Shown here in pieces: positions 35,981 through 43,789 of a stretch of DNA of 44,097 nucleotides. The first letter of the stretch is position 1; the number at the start of each line of letters is the position of its first letter. Made by a program: the position numbers and the translations under genes. The DNA comes from Alphaproteobacteria bacterium (GTDB lineage: Bacteria; Pseudomonadota; Alphaproteobacteria; RUG11792), in the NCBI GenBank assembly GCA_017481035.1, contig JAFUQI010000024.1, forward strand, positions 1 through 44,097. Direction: 5' to 3'. A model generated the notes under the pieces. The model was given only the letters and a program-made list of their open reading frames with translations, was not told the DNA's origin and made no database searches.

Positions 35981-36758
35981 ACAAAAAGCACAAGAATATC
36001 TTTCTGATAAATATGATTATCAATATAACGCAAATCCTAATACGATTAACAAATTTTTAAAATCAATTGGTATCCATGACGATAATTTAACTAATAAATA
36101 CGCAGTAATACAAATAAAAAGAAACAAAGAAAACGCTTGTAACATAAAATTTTCTGTTCCTCTTCAATTTTGTTATAATTATAACACTTATGATCAAATG
36201 TTGTTTACAGCCATATATTATTCAAATGGAAATCTACGAACAAACAGCTATACTCCCATAGATATGGCTTTGGATGAAAATGCAAATATTAACGTTGTAA
36301 GTGATGATATATTTAATCAATTCGAAAAAGGCAAAATATACAGAATTTATCAAAAAGGAAGAATTCACGACAAGCATAGACCTGTTTTTGTTCAATTGGA
36401 TGAAAGTAATAATGATACAAATATAAAAATACTAAAGTCAATTACTGATTTAGCATCGCAAAAAACGCAACAAACACAAATATATAATTTTAAGTTGATT
36501 TCTGAATCAACAGCAAACAGATTAAAAAAGAAAGCAGACGGTTCAGAATATAGCTATGTGTTATGTGTAGAGAATCAGATGAAATATGCTGGATACAAAT
36601 TATACGTTAATAAAAGCGACCTTGATAACTTTATATTTATTGACAAAACACTTGCAAAATTAAACAATCACCCCAGAACGATTAACGACTTCTTTGGCGC
36701 ACAAAAGTACTCAAAAATAAGAGATTTAAAAGATTATATTACCGTTATAGACAACTAG
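35904..36758 (+). CDS. C-terminal part of the same frameshifted secreted protein
   Basis: This +1 frame carries the missing C-terminal third of the 34157 gene. Meaningful sequence begins about 35953 (TTSQNFNLVKQKAQEYL) rather than at the ATG at 35904, whose first 16 or so residues are an out-of-frame reading. It aligns with the end of the 38622 protein: KYAVIQI, KILKSITD, FKLISESTANRLKKK, YVLCVENQMKYAGYKLYV and FIFIDKTL match KYAIKL, IILKPIEL, IQIISKSNAEKLKKE, YFYDQGGHTHYKIYG and YIFCDGM. Removing one A from the A7 run joins the parts into a single reading frame of 866 residues. Without slippage or correction it would be untranslated. Confidence 0.7.
   Translation: MFMLDFLELIVKLYKKTTSQNFNLVKQKAQEYLSDKYDYQYNANPNTINKFLKSIGIHDDNLTNKYAVIQIKRNKENACNIKFSVPLQFCYNYNTYDQMLFTAIYYSNGNLRTNSYTPIDMALDENANINVVSDDIFNQFEKGKIYRIYQKGRIHDKHRPVFVQLDESNNDTNIKILKSITDLASQKTQQTQIYNFKLISESTANRLKKKADGSEYSYVLCVENQMKYAGYKLYVNKSDLDNFIFIDKTLAKLNNHPRTINDFFGAQKYSKIRDLKDYITVIDN
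35946..35952 (+). other. A7 run at the frameshift point
   Basis: Seven A residues within CAAAAAAACAAC. With six A the two frames fuse as QKTTSQNF. Candidate site of polymerase slippage or of an inactivating insertion. Confidence 0.6.
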
Positions 36759-36764
36759 AATATA

Positions 36765-36796
36765 GGCGACACCTTTGTAATAAGTGTCGCTTTAAT
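36765..36796 (+). terminator. Terminator after the split secreted-protein gene
   Basis: GCGACAC (36766-36772) pairs with GTGTCGC (36784-36790), followed by TTTAATAACTTTATT. Stem is GC-rich and correctly placed eight bases after the stop. Confidence 0.65.
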
Positions 36797-36824
36797 AACT
36801 TTATTATTTGTATATTGTATAGCT

Positions 36825-36847
36825 CGCAATTGATATGATAGGTTGTG
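36825..36847. repeat. Degenerate copy of the CGCAATTGAT palindrome
   Basis: CGCAATTGATATGATAGG then TTGTG resembles the palindromes at 21891-21913 and 30363-30385 with its right arm decayed. It is an isolated fragment of the mosaic repeat. Confidence 0.5.
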
Positions 36848-36935
36848 GAAAGTATGTTTTAGTTAATACCTTATCATGTCTAACTTGAAAATAGCACCAC
36901 TTGTTTCAGCTAATTCTGTTGACAGCACCAAATTT

Positions 36936-37829
36936 TCACTGTTTAAACAGATATCTTGTATGTTTTGATGTGTAATATATTGAGGCAAACGAAAAGATGA
37001 CAACCATTATCACCGTTAAAAAATCTTCAGAATTTATTATTTTTTGAATCAGTTGAATTTTTATAAAGAATGGAATCGACGGTGGAAGTCCTGCTATTGA
37101 AAACAGAGAGACCGATATAAACGTTCCAACTATAGGTTTTGTTTTCATCAAAGAAGACATATCTGAAAACTGTTCTATTGTTTGTTTTTTCTTTAATAAC
37201 AACAAGCTAAATAAAAATAACGCGGAAAAAATGCAATAAGCACAAACATACATTAGTGCTTGCTTTATAGCCACAACAGAAATAGCAGCTAGAGCTACAC
37301 CTAAATGTCCTATTGAGTTATAAGCCAAAAATTCTTTTATGTCTTTTTTAAAGATTGGGCATATACTTCCGGCAATCAAAGATAAATATGATACGGATAC
37401 TATAATAATTTTAAAAATGTTGTAATCAATAATATTCAAAGAGTTCAGCATATCAGTAAAGATAAATAGCAAAACAAATTTCCAAACAGAATCTATAAAA
37501 AATAGTAGCTTTATAGGTGCATTTTTATATAAGTCAACAAGCCATAAATGAAATGGAGAAATGCCGATCTTAAAAAATAATCCGCAAGTTATGAGGATTA
37601 TAGATGTTATTAACAACGATGAATCAACGTTATTTAAAGGCAAAAATAATAATGTTTTATTTTCTGCATAATACAAACTTGCCCCCATAAAAATCAAAGA
37701 TGTCATTAACGCAGAGTTTAAAATAAATCTGACAGCAGCATCCTTAGATTTTTTAACCAACGCAAAAAATACTGATAAGCTATATATTTCTAAAAAAAGT
37801 ATCAGACTTAAAAAATTATTGATTATCAT
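36936..37829 (-). CDS. Truncated NuoN-like complex I subunit
   Basis: 297 residues, all membrane, matching the middle and late part of NuoN (proton-antiporter-like subunit, normally about 480 residues). Visible are LFLEIYSLSVF with the conserved helix-5-type Glu, CGLFFKIGISPFHLWLVDLY then KNAP with the conserved Lys, EFLAYNSIGHLGVALA, and SIAGLPPSIPFFIKIQL. The first four or so helices and the last helix are missing. The start overlaps the birA stop by ATGA, the reverse of the nuoN-then-birA order usual in alphaproteobacteria. After the stop another minus-strand frame stays open for about 25 codons (NSENLVLSTELAETSGAIFK), possibly a decayed tail. Function as a proton channel is doubtful. Confidence 0.7.
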   Translation of the reverse strand: MIINNFLSLILFLEIYSLSVFFALVKKSKDAAVRFILNSALMTSLIFMGASLYYAENKTLLFLPLNNVDSSLLITSIILITCGLFFKIGISPFHLWLVDLYKNAPIKLLFFIDSVWKFVLLFIFTDMLNSLNIIDYNIFKIIIVSVSYLSLIAGSICPIFKKDIKEFLAYNSIGHLGVALAAISVVAIKQALMYVCAYCIFSALFLFSLLLLKKKQTIEQFSDMSSLMKTKPIVGTFISVSLFSIAGLPPSIPFFIKIQLIQKIINSEDFLTVIMVVIFSFASIYYTSKHTRYLFKQ

Positions 37830-38341
37830 AAATTCCGCAATGCAGTATCAATTTGCTCATAAATACCTTTTACACAATCAAATGGATCCACAACTATTCC
37901 AAACGTATCTTTTAAGTTTGCAGCTCTTTCAATTGGTGAATGTTCGATATTAAGGCCTATCCCAATGATAGCAAATGGATACATAATTTCAACCAAAACA
38001 CCACAAAGCTTTTTGTTTCCAACTAAAAGATCGTTCGGTGGCTTTATAACTATATAGTTAGTTTTTGTTAAGTTATTTATATGATCCTTTAGAAGCTTCA
38101 ATACAGTTGATGTTATTACTGCTGTTTTATTTATAGAGATATTAACCTCAGAAATATTAAAAACAAAGCTTGCGTATAAATTTCCTGGTGGAGATATCCA
38201 TACCCTATTGTTCAAACGTCCTCTTCCAGCAGTTTGTTGTTCTGCAGTAACAATAAAGTTTTTGTTTGTCCCTTTATTCAATAAATGTTTTGCATAACTG
38301 TTTGTGCTATCAATTTTTTTTAAACTTATAATTTTAACCAT
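37826..38341 (-). CDS. birA: Biotin--[acetyl-CoA-carboxylase] ligase, minimal form
   Basis: Attaches biotin to the carboxyl carrier protein. The 171 residues hold only the catalytic domain: SLKKIDSTNSYAKHLL, QQTAGRGRLNNRVWISPPGN (biotinyl-AMP loop), VIKPPNDLLVGNKKLCGVLV (usual KWPND is KPPND) and IIGIGLNIEHSP. There is no N-terminal helix-turn-helix, so it is not a repressor, and no C-terminal SH3-like domain. ATG at 38341 is chosen because GAGGAA lies just upstream and the family starts here; a longer frame to 38440 would run through tRNA-Val. Its stop overlaps the nuoN-like start. Confidence 0.9.
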   Translation of the reverse strand: MVKIISLKKIDSTNSYAKHLLNKGTNKNFIVTAEQQTAGRGRLNNRVWISPPGNLYASFVFNISEVNISINKTAVITSTVLKLLKDHINNLTKTNYIVIKPPNDLLVGNKKLCGVLVEIMYPFAIIGIGLNIEHSPIERAANLKDTFGIVVDPFDCVKGIYEQIDTALRNL

Positions 38342-38384
38342 ATTTCCTCGCATAAAAAAAAGTAACTTAAAATTGATCAGGTGT

Positions 38385-38390
38385 GATAAG
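38385..38390 (+). promoter_or_regulatory. Possible extended -10 for tRNA-Val
   Basis: GTGATAAGAT gives TG-A-TAAGAT about 15-20 bases before the tRNA. The -35 is poor. Confidence 0.3.
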
Positions 38391-38404
38391 ATTAATCTGC
38401 ATAT

Positions 38405-38480
38405 GGTCACATAGCTCAGTTGGTAGAGCACCGTGTTCACATCGCGGTGGCCACAGGTTCAAGTCCTGTTGTGACCACCA
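38405..38480 (+). tRNA. tRNA-Val (CAC)
   Basis: Cloverleaf with acceptor GGTCACA/TGTGACC, anticodon stem CCGTG/CGCGG and loop TTCACAT giving CAC; CCA is encoded (38478-38480). Confidence 0.95.
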
Positions 38481-38525
38481 ATAATCCTCTGATCTACATA
38501 TATGTTAACGTAAGTTATTTTTCTG

Positions 38526-38553
38526 TGTCAAAAAATAAAAACTCCCATAAAAG
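38526..38553 (-). repeat. Conserved promoter-upstream motif, copy E (inverted)
   Basis: On the minus strand CTTTTATGGGAGTTTTTA is followed by a T run and TTGACA, the same as in copies A-D. Here 17 bases further lies TTAACA, a poor -10, so promoter activity is uncertain. It would fire toward the antisense of tRNA-Val. Confidence 0.55.
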
Positions 38554-38577
38554 TGTTAATATTTTTTTGCGGAAACA

Positions 38578-38586
38578 TGATATAAT
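38578..38586 (+). promoter_or_regulatory. Extended -10 promoter of the 38622 gene
   Basis: TGATATAAT at 38578-38586, the same as upstream of the 34157 paralogue. The leader ends ATATATCGAAATT-ATG with no Shine-Dalgarno sequence. Confidence 0.45.
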
Positions 38587-38621
38587 GTATGTAATAGAAT
38601 GATAGATAATATATCGAAATT

Positions 38622-41117
38622 ATGAAAAAACTTTTAATTTGTTTTATATGTATATATCAATACATAGCACATTCATGTGATGATTTATACGTAGACTATG
38701 AATGCGAAGAGGATATTCAAACAGTAAACCAAACATATCCAAAAATGGATAGTTTTGCAGTGCAAGACAATATTTCTCGGGAAATCAAATACATAAATTG
38801 CATTGATGTACAAAATGAAGAAATGGATTTTTATGATTATAAATCTGCAATAGATAACATTAAAGATAAGATTGTTGAAAACGACGCATTATCATATGAA
38901 AAATGGTGTGAACTGAACAAAATAGACAAAACAATAGACCAATATTTTACATGTGACACAGACCCTCAAAAAGATACAGCAAAAGACAAAACTCTGTACT
39001 GGAGCAATAAAGCTGATGATATGCTTGGGACAGAACGGTCAAAATATTACGACGAAACAACGAAATATCTAGATAATTCGTATTATGGACTAATCGTAGA
39101 TGAAGAACTGAAGAAATATTGCAAGGTATATGAGAAAAGTGAAAACAAAAAAAAATACGATCTTTCTTTTTGTATGCATGCTTTTTTATCAAAAATTGAC
39201 TTAATGTCATTAACAGACACTCAGTTTTGCAGTCTTTTAACTCACTATGCAACAGCCTTTATGGGTAAAATACCTTACAAGAATATAAACACCTCAAAAG
39301 ATATCTTTAAAATTGGTGACTTTGGTTATGATGGATTTATTGCAACATTAAATATATTCAAACAACTTATAAATAACACTCCAGAAAATAAACAACAAGA
39401 TAAAATCACAGAAATTATTAATACACTTTTTACAAAAAAATGTTTTTCAACAGAACATAAAGATGAAATACTTAAAAATATAAAAGAAAACAAATTAACA
39501 CTTACAACATTCCATGGCGGAGCACGCGATTTTGTTGCGATAGTTCCATACAACAAAAACGAGAAAAACAAAGAAGATATTATAAAAAGAGTCGATCGGT
39601 TAAAGAATACCGTTTTTCAAGCTATGAATGACTCTGGCCTTTTAGGATTTTTAAATACAGTAATTGTAGAAATTACAGATCCTTATGAAAATATTTTTGA
39701 AGAAACGCCACCCATAAGCGCATATACTCCAAATGGCAATTTTACATTGCAACAACTGGACGGTACAACTTGTAAGTATCAAGTATTTAAAAACTTTATA
39801 GGAAGAAGAAATGTTATCAATTCTTTATGTATTGTTAATTGCGTAGATCTTACTGACCAAGATCAATTTCTTTCACAAGAATATAAAATATCAAAATGTG
39901 ATTTTGCAAAAGGACATGAAGTTGACGAATTTGGTGTTCTGAAAAATATTACTGTCGAGAATAGTACATCATATTATTGGGATATATTAAATAACGCATT
40001 AAAGAAAAACTTCACTAATTCTGCTAAAGCTGTTCGCAATGGAGAAGACTTAGTCTACATAATAAATCAAACAGATAATAAAAATGATAAAGATATTATA
40101 TTAAGTAGCATCGATTTAGTTAAAGCACCAGATTTACAGATCTCAAAGTTGTTTAACGTAATGTTTAAAACCAAAAAAGACAAATCGCATAATAATAATC
40201 TTCAAAACTACATAGAAGACACCCTCCATGTAAAAACTATTAGAATAATTAACATCGTTAATCATGATTATATAAAAGCCAGCTTTACATTTGCTTTTGA
40301 CAAAGCCGACACAGCTTTAAAAGTTCTCAATGACCTTAACATTAACTATACAATTGATGAAAACAAATACAAAGAAAACCAGGAACTTCCAATCAATTCA
40401 CAAGAGAAACTTTATCTTAGTAATAACTACAAATACGCAATAAAACTTACAGGTCAAGAAAAAGTGAAAAAAGAAACGAATCAAAGCAAAAACGTTATTT
40501 CAATTTTCATACCAACTACACAAGCAAAATACACTGATGACTTTTTGAAAATAATGCGTTTGAATAACGATTTTCATAAAAATAAAAGAAACGATAATGA
40601 AACTCTTAACGATTATGTTTTTAATACAAAAAGACTGAATATAATTGACGACGCTGATTTTAAATCGATAAAGGGTAAAAGAGACACAGTATTTAAATGT
40701 TACATTAAAGATGTCACAGATAAAAGTTCTTGTTATTTTTATGAAACAGATAATAGCAACACTGATGAAAACATAATAATTTTAAAGCCAATAGAATTAA
40801 AATTCTGGATATCTATATCTAGTGGCAACATGAAAACAACACCAGATCCTTCATATCAAGAAAAAATCCAAATTATATCAAAAAGCAATGCAGAAAAATT
40901 AAAAAAAGAACAAAAAAGATCGCTATATTTTTACGATCAAGGCGGTCATACACACTATAAAATTTATGGTTTTAAGAATGAAAACCCCGAATATATATTT
41001 TGTGATGGAATGTGCTCTTATGATAAGATATATGAAGGCATACAATACATTAAATACTTCAGTACAGATAATCTTGCCACAACAGACATTCCAATTAACG
41101 ACCTAGATACAAAATAG
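38622..41117 (+). CDS. Large secreted protein, intact paralogue
   Basis: 831 residues with signal peptide MKKLLICFICIYQYIAHS and the C-x8-C motif CDDLYVDYEC (C19, C28), followed by an acidic region. It is the full-length relative of the split gene at 34157-36758, sharing IGDFGYDGFIATLNIFKQ, AMNDSGLLGFLNTV, GRRNVINSL, VDEFGVLKNI and a C-terminal half ending near SNAEKLKKEQKRS. It is Lys/Asn/Asp-rich, without membrane helices after the signal, and has no motif I can assign to an enzyme. It is flanked by its own promoter and a strong terminator. Export plus duplication suggests a surface or effector protein, which is inference. Confidence 0.75.
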   Translation: MKKLLICFICIYQYIAHSCDDLYVDYECEEDIQTVNQTYPKMDSFAVQDNISREIKYINCIDVQNEEMDFYDYKSAIDNIKDKIVENDALSYEKWCELNKIDKTIDQYFTCDTDPQKDTAKDKTLYWSNKADDMLGTERSKYYDETTKYLDNSYYGLIVDEELKKYCKVYEKSENKKKYDLSFCMHAFLSKIDLMSLTDTQFCSLLTHYATAFMGKIPYKNINTSKDIFKIGDFGYDGFIATLNIFKQLINNTPENKQQDKITEIINTLFTKKCFSTEHKDEILKNIKENKLTLTTFHGGARDFVAIVPYNKNEKNKEDIIKRVDRLKNTVFQAMNDSGLLGFLNTVIVEITDPYENIFEETPPISAYTPNGNFTLQQLDGTTCKYQVFKNFIGRRNVINSLCIVNCVDLTDQDQFLSQEYKISKCDFAKGHEVDEFGVLKNITVENSTSYYWDILNNALKKNFTNSAKAVRNGEDLVYIINQTDNKNDKDIILSSIDLVKAPDLQISKLFNVMFKTKKDKSHNNNLQNYIEDTLHVKTIRIINIVNHDYIKASFTFAFDKADTALKVLNDLNINYTIDENKYKENQELPINSQEKLYLSNNYKYAIKLTGQEKVKKETNQSKNVISIFIPTTQAKYTDDFLKIMRLNNDFHKNKRNDNETLNDYVFNTKRLNIIDDADFKSIKGKRDTVFKCYIKDVTDKSSCYFYETDNSNTDENIIILKPIELKFWISISSGNMKTTPDPSYQEKIQIISKSNAEKLKKEQKRSLYFYDQGGHTHYKIYGFKNENPEYIFCDGMCSYDKIYEGIQYIKYFSTDNLATTDIPINDLDTK

Positions 41118-41137
41118 CCAAAAATGGCTATTTTTTT
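41113..41137 (+). terminator. Rho-independent terminator after the 38622 gene
   Basis: AATAGCCA (41113-41120), loop AAAA, TGGCTATT (41125-41132), then T7. The stop codon TAG lies within the stem. Confidence 0.85.
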
Positions 41138-41166
41138 ATATCAGAAACACTTTGTATAGTTAATTA

Positions 41167-41195
41167 TTGACATCAATAAATGCATTTATTAGTAT
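41167..41195 (+). promoter_or_regulatory. Promoter with palindromic operator-like spacer
   Basis: TTGACA (41167-41172), 17-base spacer, TAGTAT (41190-41195). The spacer contains a perfect 16-base palindrome AATAAATGCATTTATT (41175-41190), well placed for a dimeric repressor. Confidence 0.45.
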
Positions 41196-41230
41196 ATTTA
41201 TATAAGCATGCAATATAATATGATCGAATT

Positions 41231-42685
41231 ATGTTTTTAAAAAGTTCTATTTTATTCCTATCATTAATGTTTAATATATTTGCATGTGACTATGAGTACG
41301 AAGAATGTGATTTTTATAAAGAAGATCAGACCTTGTTTGATAACATAAATCATGGATTAAAAGAAGGACTTGGTCCAACAGAATTCGCAAAAACTATAGA
41401 ATTACCAAGTTCAATTAATATGGATACCATATCTGAAATATATACAGAATTGCTAGTTTACAGGATGTTATATAATGCAATAAAATATAAAGTTAATCCT
41501 TTATGTATAGTAGAAGATCTATTAGAAACAACAAAAAAGAATCCATTATCGGAAAATGTATCAGATGAACAAGAAGTCAATTATTGTTATAAAACACCTA
41601 TTACTGACGAAAAACTTAAGTGTAAAAAATCAATAGATTCGCTAAAAGAAGACATTATAAATAAAAACACGAACATTATTAAAAGCAAAATATTTGCAAA
41701 CTGTGAAAGACAAATAAAAGACCTATCTAATGAATTAAAAAAACAAGCCCCAACAGCGGTTCAAGAAACTGATATACCTCAACCTTTTTCAAGTGATATA
41801 TATAAATATTTTCAAAAAACAATAGAGTCACGTTTAAAAGAAGAAATTACAAAAATATTAAAAAGCACGATATCTGAAAAATGGTGTGGACAAATAACCC
41901 TAAAAGCTATAAACAAAGCCATCGAAATAATTCGCGACAATAATCTTTTGCAATATTGTTATGATAACAGCTCACAGTATCCAATCAAATCAATTGAACC
42001 AACATATCACGAATATTTACCAGCTTTTAAAACAAAAAATCCCATAGTCGGAATATGGAAGACAACATTGCCGGATCCAAACAAAGGTAATTGTAAAATG
42101 GAGTTTTATCAAGTTAATTTTCAGAATAGAGCCAATAGATGTTTATTTGAATCTGTGCGTCAAGAAAAAGAGGAGATAAATAAACATTTCAATGAGTTTA
42201 TTGAAAAGTTAAAGAAAAAAAGCCTAAAGACAGCAGATGAAAATTTTATTAGATCTTTTATCGAGCATTATTCGTCAATCCCATCATCATCCGGTAATTT
42301 TGAACCAATATTAGAATTTGAGCAACAAGTTAAAAAATTACAGAATGAACTAGATCCAAACAAAAACAAATTTATGGCGTTTCCTTTATATGCATTTATA
42401 TCATACCTTACTAAAACGCCAATAAGAGTATTTGCGGCAAATTTTTATGGATCTAATTCCTGGCATTGCCCTATGACATCAATTGAAACATATCCAGCTC
42501 TTGCGTGTGAGATAATGCAAAAAGCTCCAATTTATACACATGGTAGCGGTAGCCATTATACATTATTAATACCAACTGATTGGGTTGATAACAGTGAAGC
42601 ATTCTTGAATCGCCCAGGGACAGAGCATTATAAAGACATTATCAAAGATGTTAAAACGTTTCTTCTGGAAAAACGCAAGAAATAG
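41231..42685 (+). CDS. Secreted protein with OTU-protease-like C-terminal region
   Basis: 484 residues, signal peptide MFLKSSILFLSLMFNIFA, then a C-x6-C motif CDYEYEEC like its neighbours. Residues 200-240 are helical. From about residue 290 the order of motifs resembles an OTU-family cysteine protease: NRANRCLFESV (Cys304 where OTU has DGNCLFRA), FPLYAFISYLTKTPIRVF (the conserved helix plus strand), and PIYTHGSGSHYTLLIP (His442 before a final strand). The Asp three residues before the catalytic Cys in OTU is absent. OTU proteins remove ubiquitin, a host-only modification, and are known effectors of intracellular bacteria. The assignment is tentative. Confidence 0.5.
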   Translation: MFLKSSILFLSLMFNIFACDYEYEECDFYKEDQTLFDNINHGLKEGLGPTEFAKTIELPSSINMDTISEIYTELLVYRMLYNAIKYKVNPLCIVEDLLETTKKNPLSENVSDEQEVNYCYKTPITDEKLKCKKSIDSLKEDIINKNTNIIKSKIFANCERQIKDLSNELKKQAPTAVQETDIPQPFSSDIYKYFQKTIESRLKEEITKILKSTISEKWCGQITLKAINKAIEIIRDNNLLQYCYDNSSQYPIKSIEPTYHEYLPAFKTKNPIVGIWKTTLPDPNKGNCKMEFYQVNFQNRANRCLFESVRQEKEEINKHFNEFIEKLKKKSLKTADENFIRSFIEHYSSIPSSSGNFEPILEFEQQVKKLQNELDPNKNKFMAFPLYAFISYLTKTPIRVFAANFYGSNSWHCPMTSIETYPALACEIMQKAPIYTHGSGSHYTLLIPTDWVDNSEAFLNRPGTEHYKDIIKDVKTFLLEKRKK

Positions 42686-42699
42686 ACAACGAAATGGTG

Positions 42700-42705
42700 T
42701 ATAAT
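42700..42705 (+). promoter_or_regulatory. -10 box before the glycosyltransferase-like pseudogene
   Basis: TATAAT 29 bases upstream of the ATG at 42735. No -35 at proper spacing. Confidence 0.3.
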
Positions 42706-42734
42706 ATACAAAAACGTTATAGAACTTTAAACAT

Positions 42735-43767
42735 ATGAAGATAGATTTTCAAAAGATAGTAGTTATGCATAAGTTTAGCACTCGCAACATTTGCTGTTGC
42801 TCTATACTTTAATGGTAACGATAAGTACAATGAGCTAGTTGCTAAGTTTAAAAAACATGAAAAAGACATAAATATTATTAATATGGAATTGTATGTTGCT
42901 CCAGTAATGCCTAGCTCGAACATACAAAAAAACGCAGTAAAAGAAACATTAAGAAAGTACAATTATCTTTTTAACAAACCATATACAAACTTAAAGGCAA
43001 ACCAAGTTAACAAGTATCCAAATAAAATATGGACATTTTGGCACCAAGAAGAATCAGAAGCACCAGTGTATATTAGACGTTGCATTGAAAGTATGCGAAA
43101 GCATTCTTGTGGTCGTGAAGTTATAGTTCTAAATGCAAAAAACATAAAGGATTACATAGATATACCTGAAAACATCATGGTAGCATTTAATTCCGGCAAT
43201 ATATTACCTGGAACTTTTGTAAACATATTGGCAGCATTTTTGCTGTATGAGTATGGCGGAACATTTTTTAATAGCACGATGTATTTATCAGATGCTCCAA
43301 AAGAATTTTTTGATTTGGACTTTGAACCATCGCTAATACTATCAAAGAAAAACAGAAGAGAGTGTACAAGTAATCACTTGATGGCTATGTATATGCATCA
43401 TGTAAAAGAACCAGGTCACTATTACTTTTATACGCTTCGACAATTCGCTATAGATCATGCAAAGAACTTTAAATACTATTGGCCATATTATATATTTGAA
43501 AATTTCGCATCTGTATTTTATGAGGAAGATGCAAGGTTTTATAAAATAGTTAACGATATGGTTGATAATAATAAGGTTATACATAATATATACGGCACAC
43601 AAAGTATACAAACTCTAAAAAAATTATTGCCTGTAAAATACAACAAACAATTTTGGAATTTATTAAAATCAAAAACAAAAATACATAAACTTACCGTAAA
43701 TGCTATGAATAAAAAGTATAGTCCAGGTTCACTCCTTGATAAACTAATCAGAGATGAGTTGGATTAA
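42735..43767 (+). pseudogene. Frameshifted, catalytically dead glycosyltransferase-like paralogue
   Basis: Paralogue of the exported protein at 28246-29259. The ATG at 42735 starts MKIDFQKIVVMH, then the frame must shift near 42770 to read SLALATFAVALYFNGNDKYN (a signal anchor) and on into the long frame that is open from there to 43767. The core keeps PNKIWTFWHQEESEAP, IRRCIESMRKH and YIDIPENIM. The donor-site block GGLWLDAS of the paralogue is GGTFFNST here, so the key Asp is Asn, and the preceding conserved SDLIR is VNILA. Both the shift and these losses indicate decay or a non-catalytic binding role. The shorter product from ATG 42883 would lack export. Confidence 0.6.
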
Positions 43768-43789
43768 TATTTATATTACCATATTAGTG

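Noticed and set aside
29592-36866. 18-base match TTAACTAAAACATACTTT at 29592 and, inverted, at 36849-36866
   Set aside because: Probably another small fragment of shared repeat DNA; too short to interpret alone.
38342-38440. N-terminal extension of birA
   Set aside because: Would be read through tRNA-Val; the internal ATG at 38341 has a ribosome site and matches the family start.
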